This document shows, one piece after another, positions 26,793 through 34,408 of a stretch of DNA of 64,000 bases. Every line of letters starts with the position of its first letter. The first letter of the stretch is position 1. The stretch is from Prosthecobacter algae (GTDB lineage Bacteria > Verrucomicrobiota > Verrucomicrobiia > Verrucomicrobiales > Verrucomicrobiaceae): positions 124,001 through 188,000 of the forward strand of contig NZ_BAABIA010000003.1 in the NCBI RefSeq assembly GCF_039542385.1. Reading direction: 5' to 3'. The notes below the pieces were generated by a model. The model was not told the origin of the DNA. It was given only the letters and a program-made list of their open reading frames with translations, and searched no databases. The position numbers and the translations under genes are program-made.

Positions 26793-27205
26793 GGATTCGG
26801 GAAAAGGGCGCGGAGCCTAGACCAAGGGGACGCGCAGGGCAAGAGAGGGATGCAAGGGGCCGCATCGGTAAACCCGAGACATGGGGACAAATGCAAAAAA
26901 TCCCCATTGGGGGATTTCAACCTCCAAAACGTTGTTGTTCAACGCATTGCGATGGGGATTTGATGGGGATACAGTTCCCCATACGGGGAAATTCCGGGGA
27001 GGCGTGGGGAATCCTGGGGATCCCTGAGGAATGGCCAACCCAAAGCCCGAGACGGAAGACGGCAGAAACACTGACCAATGTCCGTCATGGGAACCTGGGG
27101 TGCAAGCCGAGAGGAGGCCCGTGGGGCTAAGTGGGGAATTTTGTTGCTGACAGATCCCACAGGCAGGCGACACCTGCACCGTGGGAAAGGAAAGGGACGC
27201 GCAGC
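26793..27205 (-). promoter_or_regulatory. ileS leader region with repeated GGGGA/TCCCC motifs
   Basis: This 413-base gap separates ileS from the HMA gene transcribed toward it. It holds many copies of GGGGA or TCCCC, for example AAATCCCC/GGGGATTT at 26898-26917. Two mutually exclusive hairpins share one arm: 26963-26969 with 26976-26982, and 26975-26980 with 26985-26990. No gene is evident. A role as ileS 5' leader is inference; no T-box, specifier loop or known riboswitch was recognised. Confidence 0.4.
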
Positions 27206-27715
27206 CTACTTCGCCACGGTGCCGTGGAAACCGGCCTTGTTCATGGAAGCGAGGAGGTCGGACTCGGAGAATTCACCTTTGACGGTGAAGGTCTTCTCCT
27301 TGTTAACGATGTTGTATTCGGTCACGCCGGGGACGGATTTCACCGCTTCAGTCATGGCGTTGACACATTTTTGGCAGCAGAGGTGGGCCCCTGTGACGGT
27401 GGCGGCGGTGAGCTTTTTCTCGGTTTTCGGCAGGGAAGAGGAAGCGGTGGTTTCAGCCTCTGAAGACTTCCCGTAGTAACCTGCCTCCATGATGGCTTCG
27501 ACGGCCTTCTTGGCATTGGATTTGGACTTGGAGACGATGGTCACGGTTTCGCCCTCGGCGGTCACGGTGACGTCCTTTAGTCCAGAGGCTGCTTTGACGA
27601 TGCCATTGGTGCAGCCTTTGCAGCAATTGTGAACCCCTTCAAGGGTGACGGTGGTTTCAGCCCGGGCAACGCCAGCGAACAATAGACAGAGAGAGATAAA
27701 CAGTGGTTTTTTCAT
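27206..27715 (-). CDS. Secreted protein with two heavy-metal-associated-like domains
   Basis: A 169-residue protein from the ATG at 27715. A signal peptide (MKKPLFISLCLLFAGVARA) is followed by two copies of a ferredoxin-like HMA-type domain, at about 20-80 and 100-169. Each carries a CCxxC motif where classical HMA domains have CxxC: CCKGC at 31-35 and CCQKC at 113-117, each preceded by H-N or H-L. A serine/threonine linker joins them. HMA domains bind Cu(I) or other soft metals; the extra cysteine and the export signal suggest a periplasmic metal-binding or mercury/copper buffer role. No transporter is adjacent. Confidence 0.8.
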   Translation of the reverse strand: MKKPLFISLCLLFAGVARAETTVTLEGVHNCCKGCTNGIVKAASGLKDVTVTAEGETVTIVSKSKSNAKKAVEAIMEAGYYGKSSEAETTASSSLPKTEKKLTAATVTGAHLCCQKCVNAMTEAVKSVPGVTEYNIVNKEKTFTVKGEFSESDLLASMNKAGFHGTVAK

Positions 27716-27920
27716 GCGCAATTTAGAAGACGCGTAGCCACATCATTTCTTTATTTTAAATGCAGAAAAAAGTTTCCCTTTAACTGACACCTCGAGTGAA
27801 TAATCGCGTATAAACCCGTGATCGCTTGGCTTAGACGGCCGATAACTCCGTTCGGGTCCGAGAGGTCACTTGATAAGGATTTCTTCCAATCACTATTATC
27901 CAATGCTGCTCCCATTCTCC
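27716..27920. other. Divergent intergenic gap, no gene
   Basis: This gap lies between the HMA gene and the secreted protein gene that starts at 27921. It contains an AT-rich stretch near 27745-27800 likely to hold promoters. No feature could be assigned. Confidence 0.35.
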
Positions 27921-29735
27921 ATGAAATTCATTCAAACCAGCCTCACGATGGCCTTACTCGGCACTGCGAGTGCCTGGGCCGCCCCCCTCCCTACTACAAC
28001 TTTCCCTGAGACACTGGCAGGGAGCTATCAAGCCCTGCTTTATTCCGAAGATGGAGATGCAGGTTCCCCAGTAGGTCTGGTCACCTTGGCCGTGACCACC
28101 AAAGGTGCCCTGACCGGCAAACTGACCACGGTGGAAAACAAGACCTACCCTCTCAAGGCGGCCCTGAGTTACTCAACGACTGAAAATCCGGCTCCCGGTG
28201 CCCCAGTAGGCAGCGCCACAGCACCCACCATCCAGATCGTTCGAGGGAAAACCACTCCCAATCTGAGCGTCAATCTCAGCATTAAGGACTTCGAAGAGAA
28301 CGACACGGTGGATATCTTCGTCAATGAAGAGGCCACTACCCTCGGCAGCACTGAAAATGGTTTCAAGCTAATCACCTTCGCCAAAGGGGCCCTGCCTTAT
28401 GCCGCAGCGGGTGCTTACACCATGGCATTGACTCCAGCGGATGTTCCTGGCCCAAATGATCCATCTGGTTCCGGTTATGCTGCGGTAACGATTGACGCCA
28501 AAGGCCTGCTCAAAATGACAGGTAAAACTGCCGATGGAACAGCCTTCACGGCATCCATCCCAGCAGGACCAGACTACCGTTATGTGGCTTTCATCAACCC
28601 ATACAAGCGCGTGGACAGCTTCCTGGCAGGCAAGATCCAACTCACCGAAGACGAAGGCAATGGCTATCATATGATCGCAGCAGAAAGCGGCTATGACTTC
28701 CAATGGAAAAAAGCCAGCCTGCTGCCCAAAACCACTGACAAAAGCTATCGTGCTGGGTTTGGCCCGCTGGACCTTTTCGTTTCTATTGAAAAATGGACAC
28801 TGCCAGGCAAAGGCGAGACACTGGCTCAAGTTCTTGGCACCGAAAATTTCCAGTTTGATCTCGACCTCTTTGGTGCAGATCTCGATCTGGTGAACAAGTA
28901 TCTGGGCATGATCCCGAAAAAGCTCACGGTGGATGCTAAAGGCAATCTGGTGCCCGTTTATGGCGACGCCTTTGCCCCCACAGATTTGAAAGAATGGGCA
29001 AAAATTTGGACGGGTAAAGTGGACCCGAAAACTGGTATTTACACTGGCACTCTTACCTTGTCTGACCTCGTTGATCTGGATGGTGTAGAAAACAAAGTGC
29101 CGATCAAGTTCATCAAGCGCAAGCTCGCCATTGCAGGCATCTTGTTCAATGTGGATAACCCAGAAATCCCTCGGGCCTTTGGCTTTTTCACCCTGCCCCC
29201 GATTGACCCAAAAACAGAATTGATCAAAGCCGGTGGTTTTGAATTTGGTCGCACATTAGAAGACCTGGGTCTGGGAGCCCCAGATGGTGGCGACATTCCT
29301 CCCGGCACCGCAGGCAACTACACCAGCCTTCTCACCCAGGCAGTCACTTTTGACTTCAGCGGTTTTCCTGGTGCAGGCGGAGTGGGCATCAATGTGACGG
29401 GAACCATGAAAGGCATCCCTGCGAATAACTCGACAGTCAAGTTCTTCATCGCACCGGACTTGTCCTACATCATCTTCAACGGTCGCAAGGTGCCTCTCAT
29501 GGGCAATTCACTGCCGGTCGCCCTGCTCTTCTCAGACGCTACGGCTTCCAACGTGAAGAACAACCTGACTGTCACGGTGTATCTGAATACCACCACTGGT
29601 CTGGTCACGGGCTACTCAGCAAGCTATTTCCAGCTTCTGAGCGCCCGCTACTCGCTTTATAACCGCACTGTCTCAGCATTCGTCCCGGGGGTGGCCGTTT
29701 GCACCAACGTAGGAACACCAGCGAAGGTGCCTTAA
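27921..29735 (+). CDS. Secreted beta-rich protein related to the giant protein's C-terminus
   Basis: A 604-residue protein from the ATG at 27921, with a signal peptide ending ASAWA near residue 20. It consists of repeated beta-rich units. The first begins LAGSYQALLY, continues GLVTLAVTTKGALTGKLT, and is followed by a unit with GYAAVTIDAKGLLKMTGKTADG. The same unit pattern (SGLLELTVTKTGAYTGKLT and GSFTVKPDGKLAIAGKLADG-like) makes up the last 390 residues of the giant protein at 5313. No Ig or PATR repeats, enzyme motif or sorting tail occurs. It is probably a surface or periplasmic structural protein of an unnamed family. A strong terminator follows. Confidence 0.8.
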   Translation: MKFIQTSLTMALLGTASAWAAPLPTTTFPETLAGSYQALLYSEDGDAGSPVGLVTLAVTTKGALTGKLTTVENKTYPLKAALSYSTTENPAPGAPVGSATAPTIQIVRGKTTPNLSVNLSIKDFEENDTVDIFVNEEATTLGSTENGFKLITFAKGALPYAAAGAYTMALTPADVPGPNDPSGSGYAAVTIDAKGLLKMTGKTADGTAFTASIPAGPDYRYVAFINPYKRVDSFLAGKIQLTEDEGNGYHMIAAESGYDFQWKKASLLPKTTDKSYRAGFGPLDLFVSIEKWTLPGKGETLAQVLGTENFQFDLDLFGADLDLVNKYLGMIPKKLTVDAKGNLVPVYGDAFAPTDLKEWAKIWTGKVDPKTGIYTGTLTLSDLVDLDGVENKVPIKFIKRKLAIAGILFNVDNPEIPRAFGFFTLPPIDPKTELIKAGGFEFGRTLEDLGLGAPDGGDIPPGTAGNYTSLLTQAVTFDFSGFPGAGGVGINVTGTMKGIPANNSTVKFFIAPDLSYIIFNGRKVPLMGNSLPVALLFSDATASNVKNNLTVTVYLNTTTGLVTGYSASYFQLLSARYSLYNRTVSAFVPGVAVCTNVGTPAKVP

Positions 29736-29764
29736 TTCAGCATTTAGATCGCTTTTTTAGCCTC

Positions 29765-29799
29765 AGTGGCCGCTGTGAAAACAGCGGCCACTTTTTTTG
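29765..29799 (+). terminator. Rho-independent terminator
   Basis: AGTGGCCGCTGT pairs perfectly with ACAGCGGCCACT around a GAAA tetraloop and is followed by seven T. It ends the transcript of the secreted beta-rich protein. Confidence 0.95.
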
Positions 29800-29808
29800 G
29801 GGGTGAAA

Positions 29809-30831
29809 CTATGAGCGAATTGCCACCATGAACCCGCGGCCCACCACGGTGTCCTGGTAATCGCCCGGAGTGAAGCCAGCTTGGGTCAGCAGTTCCGCAT
29901 ACTCGCCGGTGCTGTAGCATTTGCCCTGGGTGGAGTGCATGAGGAGGCAGGAGTATTCCGCCACGTGTTGGGGGCCGGTTTTGTCGGCATTGATGAAGGC
30001 ATCGTGAATGATGAGGAGGCCACCAGGAGGCAGGGCGGCGTGGGAGATGGCGAGCAACTGGCGCACCTCTTTCACATCCCAGTCATGAAGGACATTGGAG
30101 TAAAGATGCACATCGCAATCCTGAGGCAGGCCCTCGAACATGTTTCCGGTGGTGACGAAGACCCGATCTGCACAACCGCGCTCGGCGATGAGTTTGCCCG
30201 CGATGCGGTCCACCGGGGCCTGATCAAAAACAGTCGCCTGAAGGTGGGTGTGCTGGGCGGCGATGGAGCAGGCGTAGATGCCGGAACCTGCGCCGATATC
30301 GAGCAGCTTGGCACGGCCTGTGAGGTCCAGACTCTTTGCGAGGGACTGGGCCAGATATCGTCCCCGGCAGTCCATGGCGGCGGTGAAGCTGCGGGCGAAG
30401 TCTTCCTGCTCCATGGCCTTGTGCCAATCGAATGCGGCCTTGTCGCCGGACCAGCCTGCGGGCTTGCCCGTGCGCAGGACTTCGAGGTAGTCGCGGGCGA
30501 TGGGGCGATCATGCAGGGAGGCGTAATAGGGGCCGAGGAACCATTCGGACCCGGAATGCAGGTGCTCGTGCCCAGTGGCGGAAAGGTGGAAGACGCCGTC
30601 TTTTTGCGTGACCCAACCCTGGGTGACGAAGAGGGTCATCATCACATCCACAGGCCGGGGGCTGAAGCCATGATGGGTGCAGATTTGATCGAGGGTGGAG
30701 GGCTGAGAAGCCAGCCAAGTGAAGAAATCCATCTGGAGGGCCGCCGTGATGAGATCCACCGCGTAGAGGCCATCGCGGTAACGGTAGAGGCTGAGGGGAT
30801 CGGTGGCGGGAGAGGCGGTGAGGTCGGTCAT
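29809..30831 (-). CDS. SAM-dependent O-methyltransferase-like protein
   Basis: A 340-residue protein from the ATG at 30831; a GTG at 30858 would add nine residues. The N-terminal half is a winged-helix dimerisation domain (ALQMDFFTWLASQP, then a GFSPRPVDVMMTLF helix) as in plant-type and polyketide O-methyltransferases. The C-terminal half is a class I Rossmann methyltransferase with KLLDIGAGSGIYA (SAM-binding glycine loop 178-184), acidic FDQAP, and YSNVLHDWD with the usual catalytic HDW region. The family methylates small aromatic or other hydroxyl groups; the substrate is unknown. It is convergent with the preceding gene and divergent from a glutaredoxin. Confidence 0.87.
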   Translation of the reverse strand: MTDLTASPATDPLSLYRYRDGLYAVDLITAALQMDFFTWLASQPSTLDQICTHHGFSPRPVDVMMTLFVTQGWVTQKDGVFHLSATGHEHLHSGSEWFLGPYYASLHDRPIARDYLEVLRTGKPAGWSGDKAAFDWHKAMEQEDFARSFTAAMDCRGRYLAQSLAKSLDLTGRAKLLDIGAGSGIYACSIAAQHTHLQATVFDQAPVDRIAGKLIAERGCADRVFVTTGNMFEGLPQDCDVHLYSNVLHDWDVKEVRQLLAISHAALPPGGLLIIHDAFINADKTGPQHVAEYSCLLMHSTQGKCYSTGEYAELLTQAGFTPGDYQDTVVGRGFMVAIRS

Positions 30832-30900
30832 AAAAGGATCGTGGAAGGAGTGGCACACGTATGCTACTGACGAAACAACGTCTTAACCTATCCTTTTCTC

Positions 30901-31143
30901 ATGACCCCGATTCTCTACGTTAAAACTGGCTGTCCCTGGTGCGATGAAGTCCTGGACTATATGGACGAAAAAAAGCTGCCCTACCAAAAGGTGGTGGTGT
31001 CTGGCAACGCGGCTGCGATGAAGGAGATGGTGGATCTCTCCGGGCAGAGCAAGGCCCCGACGATGGACTGGGACGGCGAGGTGCTGGCTGACTTTGGGGT
31101 GGATGAGTTGATCCCTTTTCTGAAAGCGCGACAGGCGGTTTGA
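30901..31143 (+). CDS. Glutaredoxin-like protein
   Basis: An 80-residue thioredoxin-fold protein with the dithiol active site CPWC at residues 11-14, followed by a helix and the cis-proline segment SKAPTMDWDG. It is the right length for a small glutaredoxin or NrdH-like protein. It would reduce disulfides or mixed glutathione disulfides in the cytoplasm; the electron donor is not evident. It starts 70 bases from the divergent methyltransferase. The downstream DNA is a 600-base repeat-rich gap. Confidence 0.9.
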   Translation: MTPILYVKTGCPWCDEVLDYMDEKKLPYQKVVVSGNAAAMKEMVDLSGQSKAPTMDWDGEVLADFGVDELIPFLKARQAV

Positions 31144-31208
31144 ACTGGGCTGGCGACAGGTTCGTGCGACGCTATGCGGCGGGGGCTTGAAAGGTGCGGG
31201 TTTTCCCG

Positions 31209-31250
31209 GCCTTGAAAGGCCGGGCTACGATACGATTGCCGCTCTGCGGC
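31209..31250 (-). repeat. Interspersed intergenic repeat, copy B (inverted)
   Basis: The reverse complement of these 42 bases matches 13290-13331 at about 36 positions, with identical ends GCCGCAGAGCGGC and GCCTTTCAAGGC. The related tail ends near 31161. The two copies lie 18 kb apart in opposite orientation. Confidence 0.72.
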
Positions 31251-31359
31251 AGGGATAAACCGTTACTTGCGGGTGAAATGCCGAGCTGAATCTGAACCTA
31301 AAAACGGGAATGAGAAGTGTCTTTTCCTAGTGGCGCAGCCGCCTGAGGGGAGCGCGGAG

Positions 31360-31537
31360 ATTCGCTTCGCGGCTTCGCACCTCTCCGCAAGCCGAAACAA
31401 GATGCGGCGCAGCCGCCACCCTATTCAATGAAGGTGATGAACTCGCGCATCTGCTTCCATTCAAGACGCTTTGTTAGTCAGGCGACTTCGTCGCATTATT
31501 TTAGGATTGCGGTCAGGTGCGAAGCCGCGAAGCGAAT
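31360..31537. repeat. Perfect 23-base inverted repeat
   Basis: The arms are 31360-31382 and 31515-31537, exact reverse complements of each other, 132 bases apart. The core is TTCGCTTCGCGGCTTCGCAC. The arms lie in non-coding DNA with other short repeats. Whether this is a mobile-element remnant or a structured RNA is not known. Confidence 0.8.
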
Positions 31538-31764
31538 GACCACGCTCCTCTCAATGCCCTCTGACTCGCAAGGTGAGCTGTCAAAGTCAACGTTTGCCCA
31601 CCCTCAGCCCATTCCGCCGAAACCCGGGATCGGTGACAACTTTCCCATCCCAGTTTTTAGGCTGAAGCGGGATTTGCGCGAGCTAAAGCTCTGGAGTACT
31701 TTGGTCAGTCTGTTTCGAGGTCTTTTGTGAAGAGGCAACGAACAGGCCGCCAGGCTTTGCTGGC

Positions 31765-32721
31765 TCAGTGCTGGGGTGCGATGGGCAGGATGCCGGGGCT
31801 TTGGGCGATTTTTTCGAGGAGCTGACGGGTGTATTCCACGGCTCCATCGGGGCCGAGGTGGTAATCATCGGGGAAATGGGCGGGATTTTGGTGCAGGGTT
31901 TCCCCCGCGACCAGGATGGGCACCTGGGCGGCCCTGGCACTGGCCTGAACGCAGGCCGGGAGAGTGTAGGGCTGGGGCATGGGTACGGCCAGGATGAGGG
32001 TGCGAACCTGGTCTGCGCGGAGCATGGCCAGAAAGGCGGAGAGCAGGTCGCAAGATTCACCCGGCAGCTCGGAGGTAGGCTGATCTGAAACTGGGGCTGC
32101 ATCCCGCACCACGCCGATGGTCTGGGAAGTCTCGGTGTAGCCGGGGACGAGATTGTAAAAGACGAGGGGCTGGACCCGGCCCCGGTGGGCAAAGAGCATG
32201 GAGGAACGGGCGAGGAGAGCCTTGGAAATGGCCTCCACATCGCCCTGCTGCTGGGAGAGCAACTGGGGCATGTCGGCGACGCTGGTGTAGAAGGCAGCGA
32301 GGCGGTCGGACTCGGAACGACCGTCGAGAAGATGCGGGCGGGCGGTGCCCAGGAGCACGAGGTCTGGCAGGGACCCGGTCTGCTGGAAGTAGCGCCGGTA
32401 GCCATAGTACCACTGGTGGATGTTGCTGCCGTCTGGATACATGGCGGCGAGCTCCACCTGGCGACCTGTGAGGCGGGCGAGGCCGGCGGTGAGGGTGGCT
32501 TTGTCGAGGCCTTCGCGGGAAAGGGAGTTGCCAACGATGAGGACCTTGAGCCGTTCTTTGGGGGCCTGCCGGAGGGTGGCGGCCACGGCAGGCAGGGAGC
32601 GGATGTGCTTCACATCCTTGGAGAGCCGGACCTCAAAGCAGCGAGACAGCCCCTCCAGCCCGACGAGGGCGAGGAGGAGGAAGAGGATGACTTTGACCTC
32701 AGGCAGGCGGAGCAAGGGCAT
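31765..32721 (-). CDS. Membrane-anchored SGNH-like protein, MBOAT partner
   Basis: A 318-residue protein with an N-terminal membrane helix (about residues 10-24) and an SGNH-type domain. LIVGNSLSREG places a serine at 66 in block I, and DDYHLGPDG near the C-terminus supplies Asp285 and His288 of block V. It begins 10 bases after the MBOAT gene stop, so both are almost certainly one operon. In alginate, Psl-type and other O-acylation systems an MBOAT protein moves the acyl group across the membrane and a periplasmic SGNH protein (AlgX/AlgJ-like) places it on a polysaccharide. That role is inferred from the pairing. Confidence 0.78.
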   Translation of the reverse strand: MPLLRLPEVKVILFLLLALVGLEGLSRCFEVRLSKDVKHIRSLPAVAATLRQAPKERLKVLIVGNSLSREGLDKATLTAGLARLTGRQVELAAMYPDGSNIHQWYYGYRRYFQQTGSLPDLVLLGTARPHLLDGRSESDRLAAFYTSVADMPQLLSQQQGDVEAISKALLARSSMLFAHRGRVQPLVFYNLVPGYTETSQTIGVVRDAAPVSDQPTSELPGESCDLLSAFLAMLRADQVRTLILAVPMPQPYTLPACVQASARAAQVPILVAGETLHQNPAHFPDDYHLGPDGAVEYTRQLLEKIAQSPGILPIAPQH

Positions 32722-32731
32722 ACCGTTGTTT

Positions 32732-34150
32732 TCAAAAGTGGAAGTAGATGAACTCTGCCGGGATGGGCGGCGGGAAAAAGAGCATCATGAGGACGAGGTA
32801 AAGGTAAAGCAGGGCACGCCAGAACCAGGCAACCTTTAGCAGGGCGAGGTCATCGCGGCGGCGCTCCAGCCAGGCCTCGAAAAGCAGCCAGGGGAGGATG
32901 AAGAAGGCAATGAGAGAGAGGGTGGTCTGCGCATAGGCCGTGAGCTGCCAGTCGGCCCCGAGGCGGAGGAGGAGCGCCCAGGCCTGGGAGAAGGACTCGG
33001 CACGGAAGACGAGCCAGGTGAGGCAGATGAGGTGGAAAGTGACGGCCATTTTCACCCCGGTGAGCCAGAGGGGCGCAGGACGGGATGGGGGCGGGCCGCC
33101 CGGACTGAAAGCGCGATGAAGGGCGAGCCAGAGGCCATGAATGCCGCCCCAGACGAGGAAAGTCCAAGCGGCGCCGTGCCAGAGGCCGCCGAGGAGCATG
33201 GTGATGAGGAGATTCCGATAGGTGGCCCATTTCCCACCGCGGTTCCCGCCAAGCGGGATGTAGAGATAATCCCGCAGCCAGGTGGAGAGGCTGATGTGCC
33301 AGCGCTGCCAGAAGTCCTGGGGGCTGGTGGCGAAGTAGGGGCGGCGAAAATTCCCCATGAGATCAAACCCCAGCCAGCAGGCGGTACCGCAGGCGATGGA
33401 GCTGTAACCGGCGAAGTCCCCGTAAATCTGAAAGGCAAAGGCGTAAACGCCCAGCAGGACCTCCGACCCGGCGAGGGACTGGGGATCTGAAGTGAAGACG
33501 TGGCTGGCGAGCCAGGCCATGTTATCCGCAAGGACGATCTTCAGGAAGAGGCCGGTGAGGATGGCGTAGAGCCCTTCCCGAAAGCGCTGTGCATCGCAGG
33601 GCGGGCGCGGTTTACCCATTTGCGGAAGCAGGAGGGTGGAGCGGTTGATAGGCCCGGCGACGAGCTGAGGGAAGAAGGAGATGAAGAGGGCAAACTCGAC
33701 AAAATTCCGGGAGACGGTGGTGTGCCCGCGATACACATCGATGGTGTAGCTGAGGGCATGGAAGGTGAAGAAGGAGATGCCTGCCGGGAGGAGGATGTGA
33801 AGGATCCAAGGGGTCTCCAACACACCAAAATTCAGGAGGAGGGCGGAGATCTCGCGCGTGAAGAAGCCGAGGTATTTAAACACCCCGAGGACAAAGAGGC
33901 TGATGAGGAGGCTCCAGCCGAGCCAAAATTTACGCTGCCGCAAATCCTGGGAGGCGGCGATCTTTAACCCGGCATGGTAATTCAGCGCGGTGCAAAAGAT
34001 AATGAGGGAAAGAAAGCGCCAGTCGAAGCAGGCGTAGAAGAAGTAGCTAGCGGCTAGGAGCCACCGGTTCTGACCAGCGAGGCGCAGGCGACTGTAAACC
34101 AGCGCCACGAGTGCGAAAAAAAGCCAGAAACCGAAGCTGTTGAACCACAT
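32732..34150 (-). CDS. MBOAT-family O-acyltransferase (AlgI-like)
   Basis: A 472-residue integral membrane protein with ten or more hydrophobic segments. It carries the MBOAT signatures SFFTFHALSYTIDVYRG, QLVAGPI, RWHISLSTWLRDYLYIPLGG (near residue 282) and the catalytic-histidine motif GGLWHGAAW (near 321). Proteins of the AlgI/DltB/PatA group move acyl groups across the inner membrane for O-acetylation of exported polysaccharides or peptidoglycan. It is the first gene of a pair with an SGNH protein 10 bases downstream. No polymer synthesis cluster is nearby, so the acceptor is unknown. Confidence 0.94.
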   Translation of the reverse strand: MWFNSFGFWLFFALVALVYSRLRLAGQNRWLLAASYFFYACFDWRFLSLIIFCTALNYHAGLKIAASQDLRQRKFWLGWSLLISLFVLGVFKYLGFFTREISALLLNFGVLETPWILHILLPAGISFFTFHALSYTIDVYRGHTTVSRNFVEFALFISFFPQLVAGPINRSTLLLPQMGKPRPPCDAQRFREGLYAILTGLFLKIVLADNMAWLASHVFTSDPQSLAGSEVLLGVYAFAFQIYGDFAGYSSIACGTACWLGFDLMGNFRRPYFATSPQDFWQRWHISLSTWLRDYLYIPLGGNRGGKWATYRNLLITMLLGGLWHGAAWTFLVWGGIHGLWLALHRAFSPGGPPPSRPAPLWLTGVKMAVTFHLICLTWLVFRAESFSQAWALLLRLGADWQLTAYAQTTLSLIAFFILPWLLFEAWLERRRDDLALLKVAWFWRALLYLYLVLMMLFFPPPIPAEFIYFHF

Positions 34151-34408
34151 GGTGAATCGGGAAAGGCCAAATAGCCCCCGCCCTTTTGCACCCTGATGAA
34201 GAATGAATCAATGCCGTCTTCTGCGGTCTTTGCAGTGAAGGCTGTGGGAGGGGAGATGGCGGGCGGTTTGCCCCCTAAGGAGGGTGGTGCCGGGGCAGCC
34301 CCAAAGCTGGCGAGGGCTGCGTGAAGTTTGCCAGGAACCCAAGGGAGCACGGAGGTGATCGGTTTCCCTGGTTGCCTCCGGCGTGTGGCGCGCTATGCAT
34401 CCCGCCCC
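34151..34408. other. Divergent intergenic gap before purD
   Basis: This 258-base gap separates the divergent MBOAT and purD genes and should hold both promoters. No -10/-35 pair, PurR-like site or purine riboswitch was recognised. Confidence 0.35.

Larger units (their letters stand above)
31144..31764. other. Repeat-rich intergenic region without a gene
   Basis: A 620-base gap between the glutaredoxin and the SGNH gene. It carries an inverted copy of the interspersed repeat at 31209-31250, a perfect 23-base inverted repeat (31360-31382 with 31515-31537) and two copies of GGCGCAGCCGCC (31332-31343, 31406-31417). A 100-codon open frame at 31428-31730 runs through the repeats and is not credible as a gene. 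Confidence 0.6.

Noticed and set aside
24948-26963. A 671-codon open frame on the plus strand opposite ileS
   Set aside because: It is a high-GC antisense shadow of a certain ileS gene; its translation has no recognisable domain.
26793-27205. T-box riboswitch upstream of ileS
   Set aside because: No specifier hairpin, antiterminator motif or terminator could be identified; only general hairpin potential.
31428-31730. A 100-codon open frame in the repeat island
   Set aside because: It runs through one arm of the inverted repeat, lacks a credible domain and has no terminator.
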